Shown here: positions 35,090-48,626 of the stretch, piece by piece
Layout: every line of letters begins with the position of its first letter
Numbering within the stretch: position 1 is the first letter of the stretch
Assembly: GCF_030388245.1 (NCBI RefSeq)
Contig: NZ_CP098360.1
Location: 1,262,501-1,326,500, forward strand
From: Paracoccus sp. TOH
GTDB taxonomy: Bacteria; Pseudomonadota; Alphaproteobacteria; Rhodobacterales; Rhodobacteraceae
Direction of reading: 5' to 3'
Length of the DNA stretch: 64,000 nt
Translations under genes and position numbers: made by a program
The notes under the pieces: model-generated
Told to the model about the DNA's origin: nothing
The model's database searches: none
Seen by the model: the letters and a program-made list of their open reading frames with translations, nothing else

Positions 35090-36349
35090 ATGACCAAAAC
35101 CATCCGCCTGGCGCTGCTGGCCAGCACCTTGCTGGGCAGCGCCGCCTGGGCCCAGGACGTCACGCTGACCATCGAAAGCTGGCGCAACGACGACCTTGCC
35201 ATCTGGCAGGAAAAGATCATCCCGGCCTTCGAGGCGGCCAATCCCGGCATCAAGATCAATTTCGCGCCCTCGGCGCCGCCGGAATACAACGCGGTGCTGA
35301 ATTCCAAGCTGGATGCCGGCTCGGCCGGCGACCTGATCACCTGCCGGCCCTTCGACGCCTCGCTGGAGCTGTTCAAGAAGGGCAAGCTGGCCGATCTGAG
35401 CGACCTGGCGGCGATGGCGAATTTCTCGGACGTGGCGAAATCGGCCTGGCAGACCGATGACGGCAAGCAGACCTTCTGCGTGCCGATGGCCTCGGTGATC
35501 CACGGCTTCATCTACAACAAGACCGCCTTCGAGGAACTGGGCCTGACCCCGCCGAAGACCGAGGCCGAGTTCTTCGCCCTGCTCGACAAGATCAAGCAGG
35601 ACGGCACCTATATCCCGATGGCCATGGGCACCGCCGACCAGTGGGAAGCCGCGACCATGGGCTACCAGAACATCGGCCCGAACTACTGGCAGGGCGAGGC
35701 GGGCCGCAAGGCGCTGATGGAGGGCACGCAGAAGCTGACGGATGAGCCCTGGGTCGCGCCCTTCCGCCAGCTGGCGAAATGGAAGGATTACCTGGGCGAC
35801 GGGTTCGAGGCCCAGACCTATCCCGACAGCCAGAACCTGTTCACGCTGGGCCGCGCCGCGATCTACCCGGCCGGATCCTGGGAGATCGGCGTGTTCGGGC
35901 CGCAGATCGGCGGCGCCTTCGAGATGGGCGCCTTCCCGCCGCCGGTCCCGGCCGAGGGCGACAAATGCTATATCAGCGACCATACCGACATCGCGCTGGG
36001 CATGAACGCCGCGACCAAGCATCCCGAGGAGACGCGGAAATTCCTGGAATGGGTGGGCTCGTCGGAATTCGCCGCGCTCTACGCCAATGCGCTGCCGGGC
36101 TTCTTCTCGCTGAACGCGGCCCCGGTCGAGATGGAGGACCCGCTGGCGAAGGAATTCGTGTCCTGGCGCCAGACCTGCGAGCCGACCATCCGCTCGACCT
36201 ATCAGATCCTGTCGCGCGGCACGCCGAACCTGGAGAACGAGACCTGGACCGCCTCGGCCAATGTCATCACCGGCGCCGAGACGCCCGAGGCCGCGGCCGA
36301 GCGGCTGCAGCAGGGCCTGGCGAGCTGGTACGCGCCGCAGCAGAAGTGA
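35090..36349 (+). CDS. Sugar ABC transporter substrate-binding protein
   Basis: A 419-residue periplasmic family 1 solute-binding protein. The signal peptide MTKTIRLALLASTLLGSAAW is cleaved after AWA. The mature protein has IPAFEAANPGIKINFAPSAP, GSAGDLITCRPFDASLELFK, VIHGFIYNKTAFEELGL, GRAAIYPAGSWEIGVFG and KFLEWVGSSEFAALYANALP. It resembles binding proteins for di- or amino sugars. Its place right after murQ suggests N-acetylglucosamine, N-acetylmuramic acid or a chito-oligosaccharide. Hairpins after the gene may stabilise its part of the transcript. Confidence 0.9.
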   Translation: MTKTIRLALLASTLLGSAAWAQDVTLTIESWRNDDLAIWQEKIIPAFEAANPGIKINFAPSAPPEYNAVLNSKLDAGSAGDLITCRPFDASLELFKKGKLADLSDLAAMANFSDVAKSAWQTDDGKQTFCVPMASVIHGFIYNKTAFEELGLTPPKTEAEFFALLDKIKQDGTYIPMAMGTADQWEAATMGYQNIGPNYWQGEAGRKALMEGTQKLTDEPWVAPFRQLAKWKDYLGDGFEAQTYPDSQNLFTLGRAAIYPAGSWEIGVFGPQIGGAFEMGAFPPPVPAEGDKCYISDHTDIALGMNAATKHPEETRKFLEWVGSSEFAALYANALPGFFSLNAAPVEMEDPLAKEFVSWRQTCEPTIRSTYQILSRGTPNLENETWTASANVITGAETPEAAAERLQQGLASWYAPQQK

Positions 36350-36357
36350 CGGCTTGC

Positions 36358-36453
36358 CGGGCCTGACGGCCCGAGGCGAAATCTGGGCCGGGCCTGATGG
36401 CCCGGCGGCGGCGGGGGGCTTTCCGCCCCCCGCACCCCCCGAGGGTATTTTTC
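36358..36453 (+). repeat. Series of GC-rich hairpins between binding protein and permeases
   Basis: Two near-identical hairpins occur: CGGGCC-TGAC-GGCCCG at 36358-36373 and CCGGGCC-TGAT-GGCCCGG at 36388-36405. A third, GGGGGGC-TTTCC-GCCCCCC, lies at 36413-36431. It is followed by GCACCCCCCGAGGGTATTTTT, an element I recall as recurrent in Rhodobacteraceae intergenic DNA. They lie inside the operon, so they more likely attenuate or protect the transcript after the binding-protein gene than end it fully. Confidence 0.6.
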
Positions 36454-36472
36454 AACAGAGAAGGAGGGCGTC

Positions 36473-37390
36473 ATGGCGCAGCGGAAAGCGTTTCGCTGGC
36501 ATATCGCGGTGTTTCTTGCGCCCGCGGTGCTGGTCTATACCGCCATCATGATCGTGCCGCTGTTCGGGACGCTGAACCTGTCGCTGTTCAACACCGGCGA
36601 GGAGGGACGGGTCTTCGTCGGGCTGCGGAACTTCGCCACGCTGTTCGGCGATCCGCGCTGGTCGGCGAGCTTCTGGAACGCGCTGGGCAACAACGCCTGG
36701 TTCTTCCTGGTGCACATGCTGGTGCAGAACCCGGTCGGCGTGGCGCTGGCGGCGCTGCTGTCCTCGCCGCGGCTGCGCGGCGCGGCCTTCTATCGCACCG
36801 CGATCTTCATCCCGACCATCCTGAGCTTCGTCATCGTCGGCTTCGTCTGGAAGCTGATCCTGTCGCCGATCTGGGGCATCGCGCCCGGCATGCTGGACGC
36901 CGTCGGGCTGAAATCGCTGTTCGCGCCCTGGCTGGGCCGCGAGGGCACGGCGCTGACCACGCTGGCGCTGATCTCGGTCTGGCAATTCGTCGGCATCCCG
37001 ATGATGCTGATCTATGCCGCGCTGCTGTCGATCCCCGACGAGGTGATCGAGGCGGCCGAGATCGACGGCGTCACCGGCTGGTCGCAGTTCTGGAAGATCA
37101 AGCTGCCCTTGATCCTGCCCTCGATCGGCATCATCTCGATCCTGACCTTCGTCGGCAATTTCAACGCTTTCGACCTGATCTACGTGACGCAGGGCGCCTT
37201 GGCCGGGCCGAATTTCTCGACCGACATCCTGGGGACGTTCCTGTACCGCACCTTCTTCGGCTTCCAGCTGCAGATCGGCGATCCGCATATGGGCGCGACC
37301 ATCGCCACCGCCATGTTCGGCATCATCCTGCTGGGCGTCGGCTTCTACCTGTTCGCCATCCAGCGCCGGCTGCGCCGCTATCAGTTCTGA
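36473..37390 (+). CDS. Sugar ABC transporter permease (MalF-like)
   Basis: A 305-residue inner-membrane protein with six helices. HIAVFLAPAVLVYTAIMIVP is the first helix. The ATPase-coupling EAA loop is seen as EVIEAAEIDGVTGWSQFWKI-KLPLILPS, followed by the final helix VGFYLFAIQRRLRRY. This is the MalF/UgpA class of the carbohydrate uptake 1 family. The ATG at 36473 follows AAGGAGGGCGTC. It lies 10 bp before its partner permease. Confidence 0.92.
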   Translation: MAQRKAFRWHIAVFLAPAVLVYTAIMIVPLFGTLNLSLFNTGEEGRVFVGLRNFATLFGDPRWSASFWNALGNNAWFFLVHMLVQNPVGVALAALLSSPRLRGAAFYRTAIFIPTILSFVIVGFVWKLILSPIWGIAPGMLDAVGLKSLFAPWLGREGTALTTLALISVWQFVGIPMMLIYAALLSIPDEVIEAAEIDGVTGWSQFWKIKLPLILPSIGIISILTFVGNFNAFDLIYVTQGALAGPNFSTDILGTFLYRTFFGFQLQIGDPHMGATIATAMFGIILLGVGFYLFAIQRRLRRYQF

Positions 37391-37400
37391 GGGGAAAGCC

Positions 37401-38240
37401 ATGAGCCAAGCCCGCCATTCCACCGCCCGCAGCCTGGCCGCCCATGCCGTGCTGATCCTCTATACGGTGATCGCGCTGTTCCCGGTCTTCGTCGTGGTCG
37501 TGAACAGCTTCAAGAACCGCCGGGCGATCTTTGCCGATCCGCTCTCGGTGCCGGGGCCGGAGAGCTTCGACCTGATCGGCTATCGCACGGTGCTGGCGCA
37601 GGGGGATTTCGTCCTGTATTTCCAGAACTCGCTGATCGTGACCGTGGCGAGCCTGTTCTTCGTCCTGCTGTTCGGCGCCATGGCGGCCTTCGCGCTGTCG
37701 GAATACCGCTTTCGCGGCAACATGCTGATGGGGCTTTACCTGGCCTTGGGGATCATGATCCCGATCCGGCTGGGCACCGTCGCCATCCTGCAGATGATGG
37801 TGGCGTCGGGGCTGGTCAACACGCTGACGGCGCTGGTGCTGGTCTATACCGCGCAAGGCTTGCCGCTGGCGGTGTTCATCCTGTCCGAATTCATGCGCGG
37901 CGTCTCGGACGACCTGAAGAACGCCGGCCGCATCGACGGGCTGTCGGAATACACCATCTTCTTCCGGCTGGTGCTGCCCCTGGTGCGGCCGGCCATGGCC
38001 ACCGTCGCCGTCTTCACCATGATCCCGATCTGGAACGACCTGTGGTTCCCGCTGATCCTGGCGCCCAGCGAGGCGACCAAGACCATCACCCTGGGCAGCC
38101 AGGTGTTCATCGGCCAGTTCGTCACCAACTGGAACGCGGTGCTGGCGGCGCTGAGCCTCGCCATCCTGCCGGTGCTGGTGCTCTACCTGGTGTTCTCGCG
38201 CCAGTTGATCCGCGGCATCACCGCCGGCGCCGTCAAATGA
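37401..38240 (+). CDS. Sugar ABC transporter permease (MalG-like)
   Basis: A 279-residue second permease with six helices. [20 protein letters not shown] starts the membrane part, and the EAA-type loop is [40 protein letters not shown] [16 protein letters not shown] matches the MalG/UgpE family. It would pair with the MalF-like subunit just upstream and with the ATPase just downstream. Confidence 0.92.
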   Translation: MSQARHSTARSLAAHAVLILYTVIALFPVFVVVVNSFKNRRAIFADPLSVPGPESFDLIGYRTVLAQGDFVLYFQNSLIVTVASLFFVLLFGAMAAFALSEYRFRGNMLMGLYLALGIMIPIRLGTVAILQMMVASGLVNTLTALVLVYTAQGLPLAVFILSEFMRGVSDDLKNAGRIDGLSEYTIFFRLVLPLVRPAMATVAVFTMIPIWNDLWFPLILAPSEATKTITLGSQVFIGQFVTNWNAVLAALSLAILPVLVLYLVFSRQLIRGITAGAVK

Positions 38241-38265
38241 TCCGTCCCGCAGCAAGGAGACCCCG

Positions 38266-39258
<993 letters not shown>

Positions 39259-39340
39259 CGCCTTTTGTCGCAGCGCGCTTGCGCGCCGGCCGGGCCGCTC
39301 CTACTGTTTTTTCCAGGCAGGCAAGGGGAGGGGGCGGCCG

Positions 39341-40078
39341 GTGCGGCTTGCTGTGCTCAGCGACATCCATGCCAATCGCGAGGCCTTCGCCGCCGTGCTC
39401 GAGGATGCGCGGGCCCGCGGCGCGACCGGCTTCGCCATCCTGGGCGATATCGTCGGCTATGGGCCGGACCCGGAATGGTGCGTGGACCGCGCCATGCGGC
39501 TGGTGGCCGAGGGCGCGCTTTGCCTGCGGGGCAATCACGACAGCGCCATCGACGCGGCCGAAAGCCTGAACGCGCAGGCCCGCGCGGTGATCGACTGGAC
39601 GCGGCCGCGGCTGTCGGACGCGCAGCGCGGCTTCCTGGCCGCCCTGCCGCTGACCGAGCGGCGGGGCGAGGTGCTGCTGGTCCATGCCGGGGCGCAGGCG
39701 CCGCGGGACTGGGTCTATGTCACCGGCCCCGGCTCGGCCGCGCCCAGCTTTCGCGCCTGCGACGCCCGGCTGATCCTGTGCGGCCATGTGCATGTGCCGC
39801 AGCTTTACAGCTGCGACCTGCGCGGCACGGTGCGCGACCATCCGCCCCGCATCGGCGAGGGTTTTCCGCTGCTCGGCTCGCGGCGCTGGCTGGCGGTGCT
39901 GGGCGCGGTCGGCCAGCCGCGCGACGGCGTGCCGCAGGCCGGCTATGCGCTGCTGGATACCGACCGCAACGAGCTGACCCTGCGCCGGGTGGCCTATGAC
40001 GCGGCGGCGGTGGCCGCGCGGCTGCGCGCCGAGGGCCTGCCCGAGGCGCTGGCGCAGCGCCTGCTGGAGGGACGCTGA
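39341..40078 (+). CDS. Metallophosphoesterase (possible protein or nucleotide phosphatase)
   Basis: A 245-residue calcineurin-like phosphoesterase. Metal motifs are LAVLSDIHANREA (Asp-x-His), ILGDIVGYGPDP (Gly-Asp), CLRGNHDSAID (Gly-Asn-His-Asp), LLVHAGA (His) and CGHVHVPQ (Gly-His-x-His). The domain is of the YfcE/diadenosine tetraphosphatase-like type. The GTG start at 39341 has AAGGGGAGGGGG upstream. Its stop overlaps the start of the kinase-USP gene (TGATG), so the two are made together. A phosphoprotein phosphatase role opposite the kinase is tempting but not proven. Confidence 0.88.
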   Translation: MRLAVLSDIHANREAFAAVLEDARARGATGFAILGDIVGYGPDPEWCVDRAMRLVAEGALCLRGNHDSAIDAAESLNAQARAVIDWTRPRLSDAQRGFLAALPLTERRGEVLLVHAGAQAPRDWVYVTGPGSAAPSFRACDARLILCGHVHVPQLYSCDLRGTVRDHPPRIGEGFPLLGSRRWLAVLGAVGQPRDGVPQAGYALLDTDRNELTLRRVAYDAAAVAARLRAEGLPEALAQRLLEGR

Positions 40079-41478
40079 TGCGGCCGGCCGAGGGGATGCG
40101 GATCGACGGCTTCACCCTGGGCCCGCGCCTGCACAAGGGCGGTTTCGCCACCATCTGGCCGGTCACGCATCCCGACCACGCCCTGCCGATGGTGATGAAG
40201 GTGCCGACCATCCTGGACGGGTTCGACGGCCCGACCATCGTCGGCTTCGAGGTCGAGCAGATGATCCTGCCGCGGCTCTCGGGCCCGCATGTGCCGCGGG
40301 TGATCGCCAGCGGCGGCTTCGACCCGATGCCCTATCTGGTGACCGAGGCCATTCCCGGCACCAGCCTGCAGCCGCTGTTCAACACCGCGCCGCTGGCCCT
40401 GGACCGGGCGCTGGACCTGGCGCGGCGCATGGCGGCGGCGGTGCACGACCTGCACCGCCAGCAGGTGATCCACCTGGACCTGAAGCCCGGCAACATGATG
40501 ACCCGGCCGGACGGCACCATCGTCTGCATCGATTTCGGCCTGGCGCATAGCGACCTGCTGCCCGACCTGCTGGCCGAGGAATTCGCCAGCCCGATGGGCA
40601 GCTTCCCCTATATCGCGCCCGAGCAGATCCTCGGCCGGCGCGACGACCTGCGCAGCGATGTCTTCGCGCTGGGGGCGATGCTCTACCAGCTCGTCACCGG
40701 GCGGCTGCCCTTCGGCGACCCGCCGGGGCTGCGCGGCGCCCGCCGGCGGCTGTGGCGCGACCCCTTGCCGCCGCGCGCCATCGACCCGACCATCCCGCCC
40801 TGGCTGCAAGAGGTGATCCTGCGCGCCCTGGCCGTCGACCCGGCCGAGCGCACCGCCTCGGCCGCGCAGCTGCTGTTCGATCTGGAACAGCCCGAGAAGG
40901 TGGCGCTGACCGCCCGCGCCACCCGCATGACCCGCGACGGCTTCTGGGCGGTCTGGCGCCGGCGGCGCCGGATGGGCCGGCTGCGCAGCTTCGCCCGCCC
41001 GCCCGGCGGCACCGCGGCGCAGATCATGGAATCGCCGGTGCTGATCGCCGCCGTGGACCTGGCCCCGGACATGGAGCGGCTGTCCGAGCGCATCCTGAAC
41101 GGCATGCGCGACCTGCTGTCGGTGCGGCCGCAGGCGCGGGTGGCCTGCGTCAACGTCATCCGCACCCATCGCATCGGCATCGACACCGGCACCGATGACG
41201 AGGGGCGGCACCTGCATGTCAGCCGGCTGGTGGCGCTGCAGGCCTGGGGCCAACGCCTGGGCCTGCCCGAGGACCGCGTAACCTTCACCGTGCTCGAGGG
41301 CACCGACCCGGCCGGCGAGATCCTGGACCATGCCCGGCGCATCATGGCCGACCATATCATGATGGGGGCGCGGGCCAGTTCCTCGACCCGGCGCTATCTC
41401 GGCTCGGTCTCGTCGCGGGTGGTGGCCGAGGCGCCCTGCGACGTGACCGTGCTGCGCCTGCCGCAGCCCGGCGGCTAG
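40078..41478 (+). CDS. Serine/threonine protein kinase fused to a universal stress protein domain
   Basis: A 466-residue two-domain protein. Residues about 8-275 form a Hanks-type kinase: glycine loop LGPRLHKGGFATIW, strand-3 lysine MVMKVPT, catalytic loop VIHLDLKPGNMM (His-Leu-Asp, so a non-RD kinase), CIDFGLAHSD (DFG), and MGSFPYIAPEQ. A basic linker follows (DGFWAVWRRRRRMGRLRSFA). Residues about 318-460 form a UspA domain, ending in DHIMMGARASSSTRRYLGSV with the G-x9-G-S/T nucleotide motif, then SSRVVAEAPCDVTVLRL. No transmembrane helix is seen, so it acts in the cytoplasm. It is coupled to a phosphatase gene upstream. Confidence 0.88.
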   Translation: MRPAEGMRIDGFTLGPRLHKGGFATIWPVTHPDHALPMVMKVPTILDGFDGPTIVGFEVEQMILPRLSGPHVPRVIASGGFDPMPYLVTEAIPGTSLQPLFNTAPLALDRALDLARRMAAAVHDLHRQQVIHLDLKPGNMMTRPDGTIVCIDFGLAHSDLLPDLLAEEFASPMGSFPYIAPEQILGRRDDLRSDVFALGAMLYQLVTGRLPFGDPPGLRGARRRLWRDPLPPRAIDPTIPPWLQEVILRALAVDPAERTASAAQLLFDLEQPEKVALTARATRMTRDGFWAVWRRRRRMGRLRSFARPPGGTAAQIMESPVLIAAVDLAPDMERLSERILNGMRDLLSVRPQARVACVNVIRTHRIGIDTGTDDEGRHLHVSRLVALQAWGQRLGLPEDRVTFTVLEGTDPAGEILDHARRIMADHIMMGARASSSTRRYLGSVSSRVVAEAPCDVTVLRLPQPGG

Positions 41479-42362
41479 ATCACCAGCACCCCGGAATGCT
41501 TGGCCTTGTGCTCGGGCTCGACATGGATGGTGATCAGCGCCCCGGGCAGCTTCTGCTTCAGCGCCCGCTCGACGCGGTCGCAGATGTCATGCGCGGCATC
41601 GACCGTGGTCTGGCCGTCCACCACCAGATGGAAGTCGATGAAGGTGCGCGGCCCGGCATGGCGGGTGCGCAGGTCATGCGCCTCGATGGCGCCGGTGGCG
41701 GCGTCCGAGATGGTGGCGCGGATATCCTCCAGCGTCTCCTCGGCCACCGCCTCGTCCATCAGCCCGGAAAGCGAGCTGGTCATGACCTTCCAGCCCGACC
41801 ACAGGATGTTCAGCGCCACCAGCGCCGCCAGCGCCGGGTCGAGCACCGCCCAGCCGGTCAGCACCGCCAGCGCCACGCCCGCCGCCACCCCGGCCGAGGA
41901 GATCACGTCCGACAGCAGGTGATGCCCGTCCGCGACCAGCGCCGGCGAGCGCAGCCGGCGGCCGCGGCCGATCAGCACCCAGCACCACAGCCCGTTCAGC
42001 ACGCTGGCCAGGCCGTTCACCAACAGCCCCTGCCAAGGCGCATCCAGCATGCGCGGGTTCTGGAAGCCGTGCCAGGCCTCGCGCAGGATCAGCAGCGCGG
42101 CGACGATGATCATCACCCCCTCCAGCACGGCGCTGAAGAACTCGGCCTTGTGGTGGCCATAGGGATGGTCCTTGTCGGCGGGCTTGGCGGCAACGCGGAT
42201 GGCGATCAGCGCCGCCACCGCCGTCGCCACGTTCACCGTGCTTTCCAGCGCGTCCGAAAGCAGCGCGACCGAGCCGGTCAGCCACCAGGCCAGCGCCTTC
42301 AGCGCCAGCACCACCAGGCCGACGACGATGCTGCCAAAGGCGATCTTCTCGGTGGCGGACAT
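41475..42362 (-). CDS. Cation diffusion facilitator family transporter
   Basis: A 295-residue inner-membrane metal/proton antiporter with six helices and a cytoplasmic C-terminal domain. Metal-site motifs are SVALLSDALESTVNVATA in helix 2 and VADGHHLLSDVISSAG in helix 5, both with the HxxxD/DxxxD style of zinc/iron CDF proteins. HPYGHHKAEFFSAVLEG and the tail HDICDRVERALKQKLPGALI and TIHVEPE complete it. The metal (Zn, Fe, Mn or Cd) is not determined. Its stop overlaps that of the convergent kinase gene by 4 bp. Confidence 0.92.
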   Translation of the reverse strand: MSATEKIAFGSIVVGLVVLALKALAWWLTGSVALLSDALESTVNVATAVAALIAIRVAAKPADKDHPYGHHKAEFFSAVLEGVMIIVAALLILREAWHGFQNPRMLDAPWQGLLVNGLASVLNGLWCWVLIGRGRRLRSPALVADGHHLLSDVISSAGVAAGVALAVLTGWAVLDPALAALVALNILWSGWKVMTSSLSGLMDEAVAEETLEDIRATISDAATGAIEAHDLRTRHAGPRTFIDFHLVVDGQTTVDAAHDICDRVERALKQKLPGALITIHVEPEHKAKHSGVLVI

Positions 42363-42437
42363 GCCGATTCCCCTTCTGGTCCCGCGCCGGGGGTTCTCTA
42401 ACGCCCCATGCCGGTCCCGCCAACCGCCTTTCCGGCC

Positions 42438-42704
42438 TCAGACGCCCAGCCGCGCCAGCCCCGCCAGCACCGCCGCCGTCACGGTCCCGAAGATCAGCGA
42501 GGCCAGCAGCCAGTTCTGCCAGAACGGCCGGTGCGGGCCGATCGGGTCGGTCTGCGGATCCTTCTTCAGCCGGCCCTCGGCAAAGCGCGCGCGGCGCTTC
42601 TCGAAGGTGGTCCGCGCCATCCGGGTCTTGAACATCAGCGCGAAGGCCGGCCCGGCGAACAGCGTCACCAGCAGCACGAAAACCGCGGCCATGCCGCCGG
42701 TCAT
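42438..42704 (-). CDS. Small two-helix membrane protein
   Basis: An 88-residue protein with an N-terminal helix (MAAVFVLLVTLFAGPAFALM), a charged cytoplasmic or periplasmic stretch (KTRMARTTFEKRRARFAEGR), and a C-terminal helix (WLLASLIFGTVTAAVLAGLA). The ATG at 42704 overlaps the stop of the lipoprotein gene (ATGA). I do not recognise a family. Coupling with the lipoprotein suggests a shared envelope role. Confidence 0.65.
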   Translation of the reverse strand: MTGGMAAVFVLLVTLFAGPAFALMFKTRMARTTFEKRRARFAEGRLKKDPQTDPIGPHRPFWQNWLLASLIFGTVTAAVLAGLARLGV

Positions 42705-43057
42705 TGCGCCAGCGCCTTGAATTCCAGCGTGACGCCATTCGCCGTCAGCAAGAAGCCGCCGTCGTCGCCCAGCGGCTTTTCCTCGGCGCAGAGCGGCTCT
42801 GCGGCATCGGTCGGCTGCACGCATAGCTTGCCGTCCTTGCGCCACCATTTGCCCTCGGCGACCGGCTTGGGGTTGTTGTCCTCCATGTCGACGAAGGTGC
42901 CGTCCTCCTTGAAGATCGTGCGGTTCTGGCTGCCGTCGACGGTCACCACCGAATAGATGCCGGGCGTCATCGGGCCTTCGCCCCGTTCGTCGCGGCAACC
43001 GGCCAGCCCGGCCAGGGCCAGCAGCGGGGCAAAGATCAGCAAGGATTTTCTGGTCAT
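42701..43057 (-). CDS. Putative lipoprotein of unknown function
   Basis: A 118-residue protein with a lipoprotein signal: MTRKSLLIFAPLLALAGLAG followed by Cys21 (lipobox LAGC). The mature part has GIYSVVTVDGSQNRTIFKED, GKWWRKDGKLCVQPTDAAEP and ends LTANGVTLEFKALAQ. It looks like a small beta-rich fold with two further cysteines that may form a disulfide. The ATG at 43057 follows AGGACG. Function unknown; it is coupled to the two-helix membrane protein. Confidence 0.7.
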   Translation of the reverse strand: MTRKSLLIFAPLLALAGLAGCRDERGEGPMTPGIYSVVTVDGSQNRTIFKEDGTFVDMEDNNPKPVAEGKWWRKDGKLCVQPTDAAEPLCAEEKPLGDDGGFLLTANGVTLEFKALAQ

Positions 43058-43224
43058 GAAACGCGTCCTGAAAGCAGCAAGGAACGTGTCCTGTGGTCCC
43101 ATGCGGAAACCTTCGGCGCAAGCCCCGCGCCCGTCATCCGGCAAGCCCCGGCCTGCCAGCCCGCGGCCATCCGGCGCAAGGGCAGGGCCGCGGCCGGGCC
43201 CGGCCGCAGCCGCGCCCGACAGGC

Positions 43225-43250
43225 AAAGGGCCCCCGCGGGGGCCCTTTTC
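43225..43250 (-). terminator. Strong hairpin terminator after gltB
   Basis: AAAGGGCCCCCG (43226-43237) pairs with CGGGGGCCCTTT (43238-43249), flanked by A and T runs on either side. It lies four bases after the gltB stop and can act in both directions. The remaining intergenic stretch 43058-43224 holds nothing I recognise. Confidence 0.8.
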
Positions 43251-43253
43251 GGA

Positions 43254-47800
<4,547 letters not shown>

Positions 47801-47804
<4 letters not shown>

Positions 47805-48613
47805 GTCCGTGCCTCCTTCATAAGCTGCCCAAGGATGCCGGCGCCCTGGCCGCGCACCATCTGCAGGTCGCAATCATATTCCGGCGTGGTCGAGCCGAAG
47901 CCGGGCTGTCCCGGGAACGAAAAGCTCACCGGGCTGTCGTTGGTTTCTTGCCGCGCGCCGGTCCAGTCCTCCGAGGTCTCGACCCCGCCATAGAACCGGC
48001 CCTGGGCGCGGCTGATGAATTGCTGGCCCTTGCGGGTGATCAGCACCTCGCCCGATTCGCTATAGGTGGTCAGATCGAAGCGCGTGACCTCCAGCGTCAC
48101 GCCGTCGATCTGCACCGTCTCGCCGGTCAGCGCGTCATGGCCGACATGGCGCAGCCGCTCGCCGCTGTTCGAGCGGGTCCAGAAATCGAAATCGTCCCGC
48201 CCGGTCCGGGTCAGCGTGCTGAACGAGGCATGGTCGGCCGCCTGCTCCTCCAGCACGTCGACCAGGCCGCTGCGCAGGTCGGTGCTTTCCATCCAGCGCG
48301 TCTCGCGGTCGATGCGCGACTGGTAGGTGGCGCCCTCGCGGGTGAAATAGGTCACCCATTGGTCGCCGGGCGCGTCGCCCGAACAGCGGTAATGCTGCGC
48401 GACGGTGCAGCCGCGATTCTGCACCGTGATCTCCAGCCGGCAGCCCTCGGGCGGGGTGAAATTCGCCGCCATGGCCGGAAGCGCGAAAGGCGGCAGCGCC
48501 GAAAGGGTCAGTATGGCTGCCGCACCTGCCGCCAGCGTTGCGCGGCACCGGGCCGGCAACGCGCGCAGCCGGTGTACGCCCGGTGTACGCCCTGTGCCTG
48601 TGTTGTGCATCAT
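47801..48613 (-). CDS. Secreted protein of unknown function lodged between gltD and gltB
   Basis: A 270-residue protein with a long N-region and a signal peptide (RATLAAGAAAILTLSALPPF, cleavage near AMA-ANF). The mature part has four or more cysteines (PEGCRLEITVQNRGCTVAQH and HYRCSGDAPGDQWVTYFTRE) and RFDLTTYSESGEVLITRKGQ. It is predicted periplasmic. The ATG at 48613 lies 13 bp after the gltD stop, and its stop overlaps the gltB GTG. I know no function; its place within a cytoplasmic enzyme operon is unexpected. Confidence 0.8.
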
Positions 48614-48626
48614 GGTCCCACCCCCC

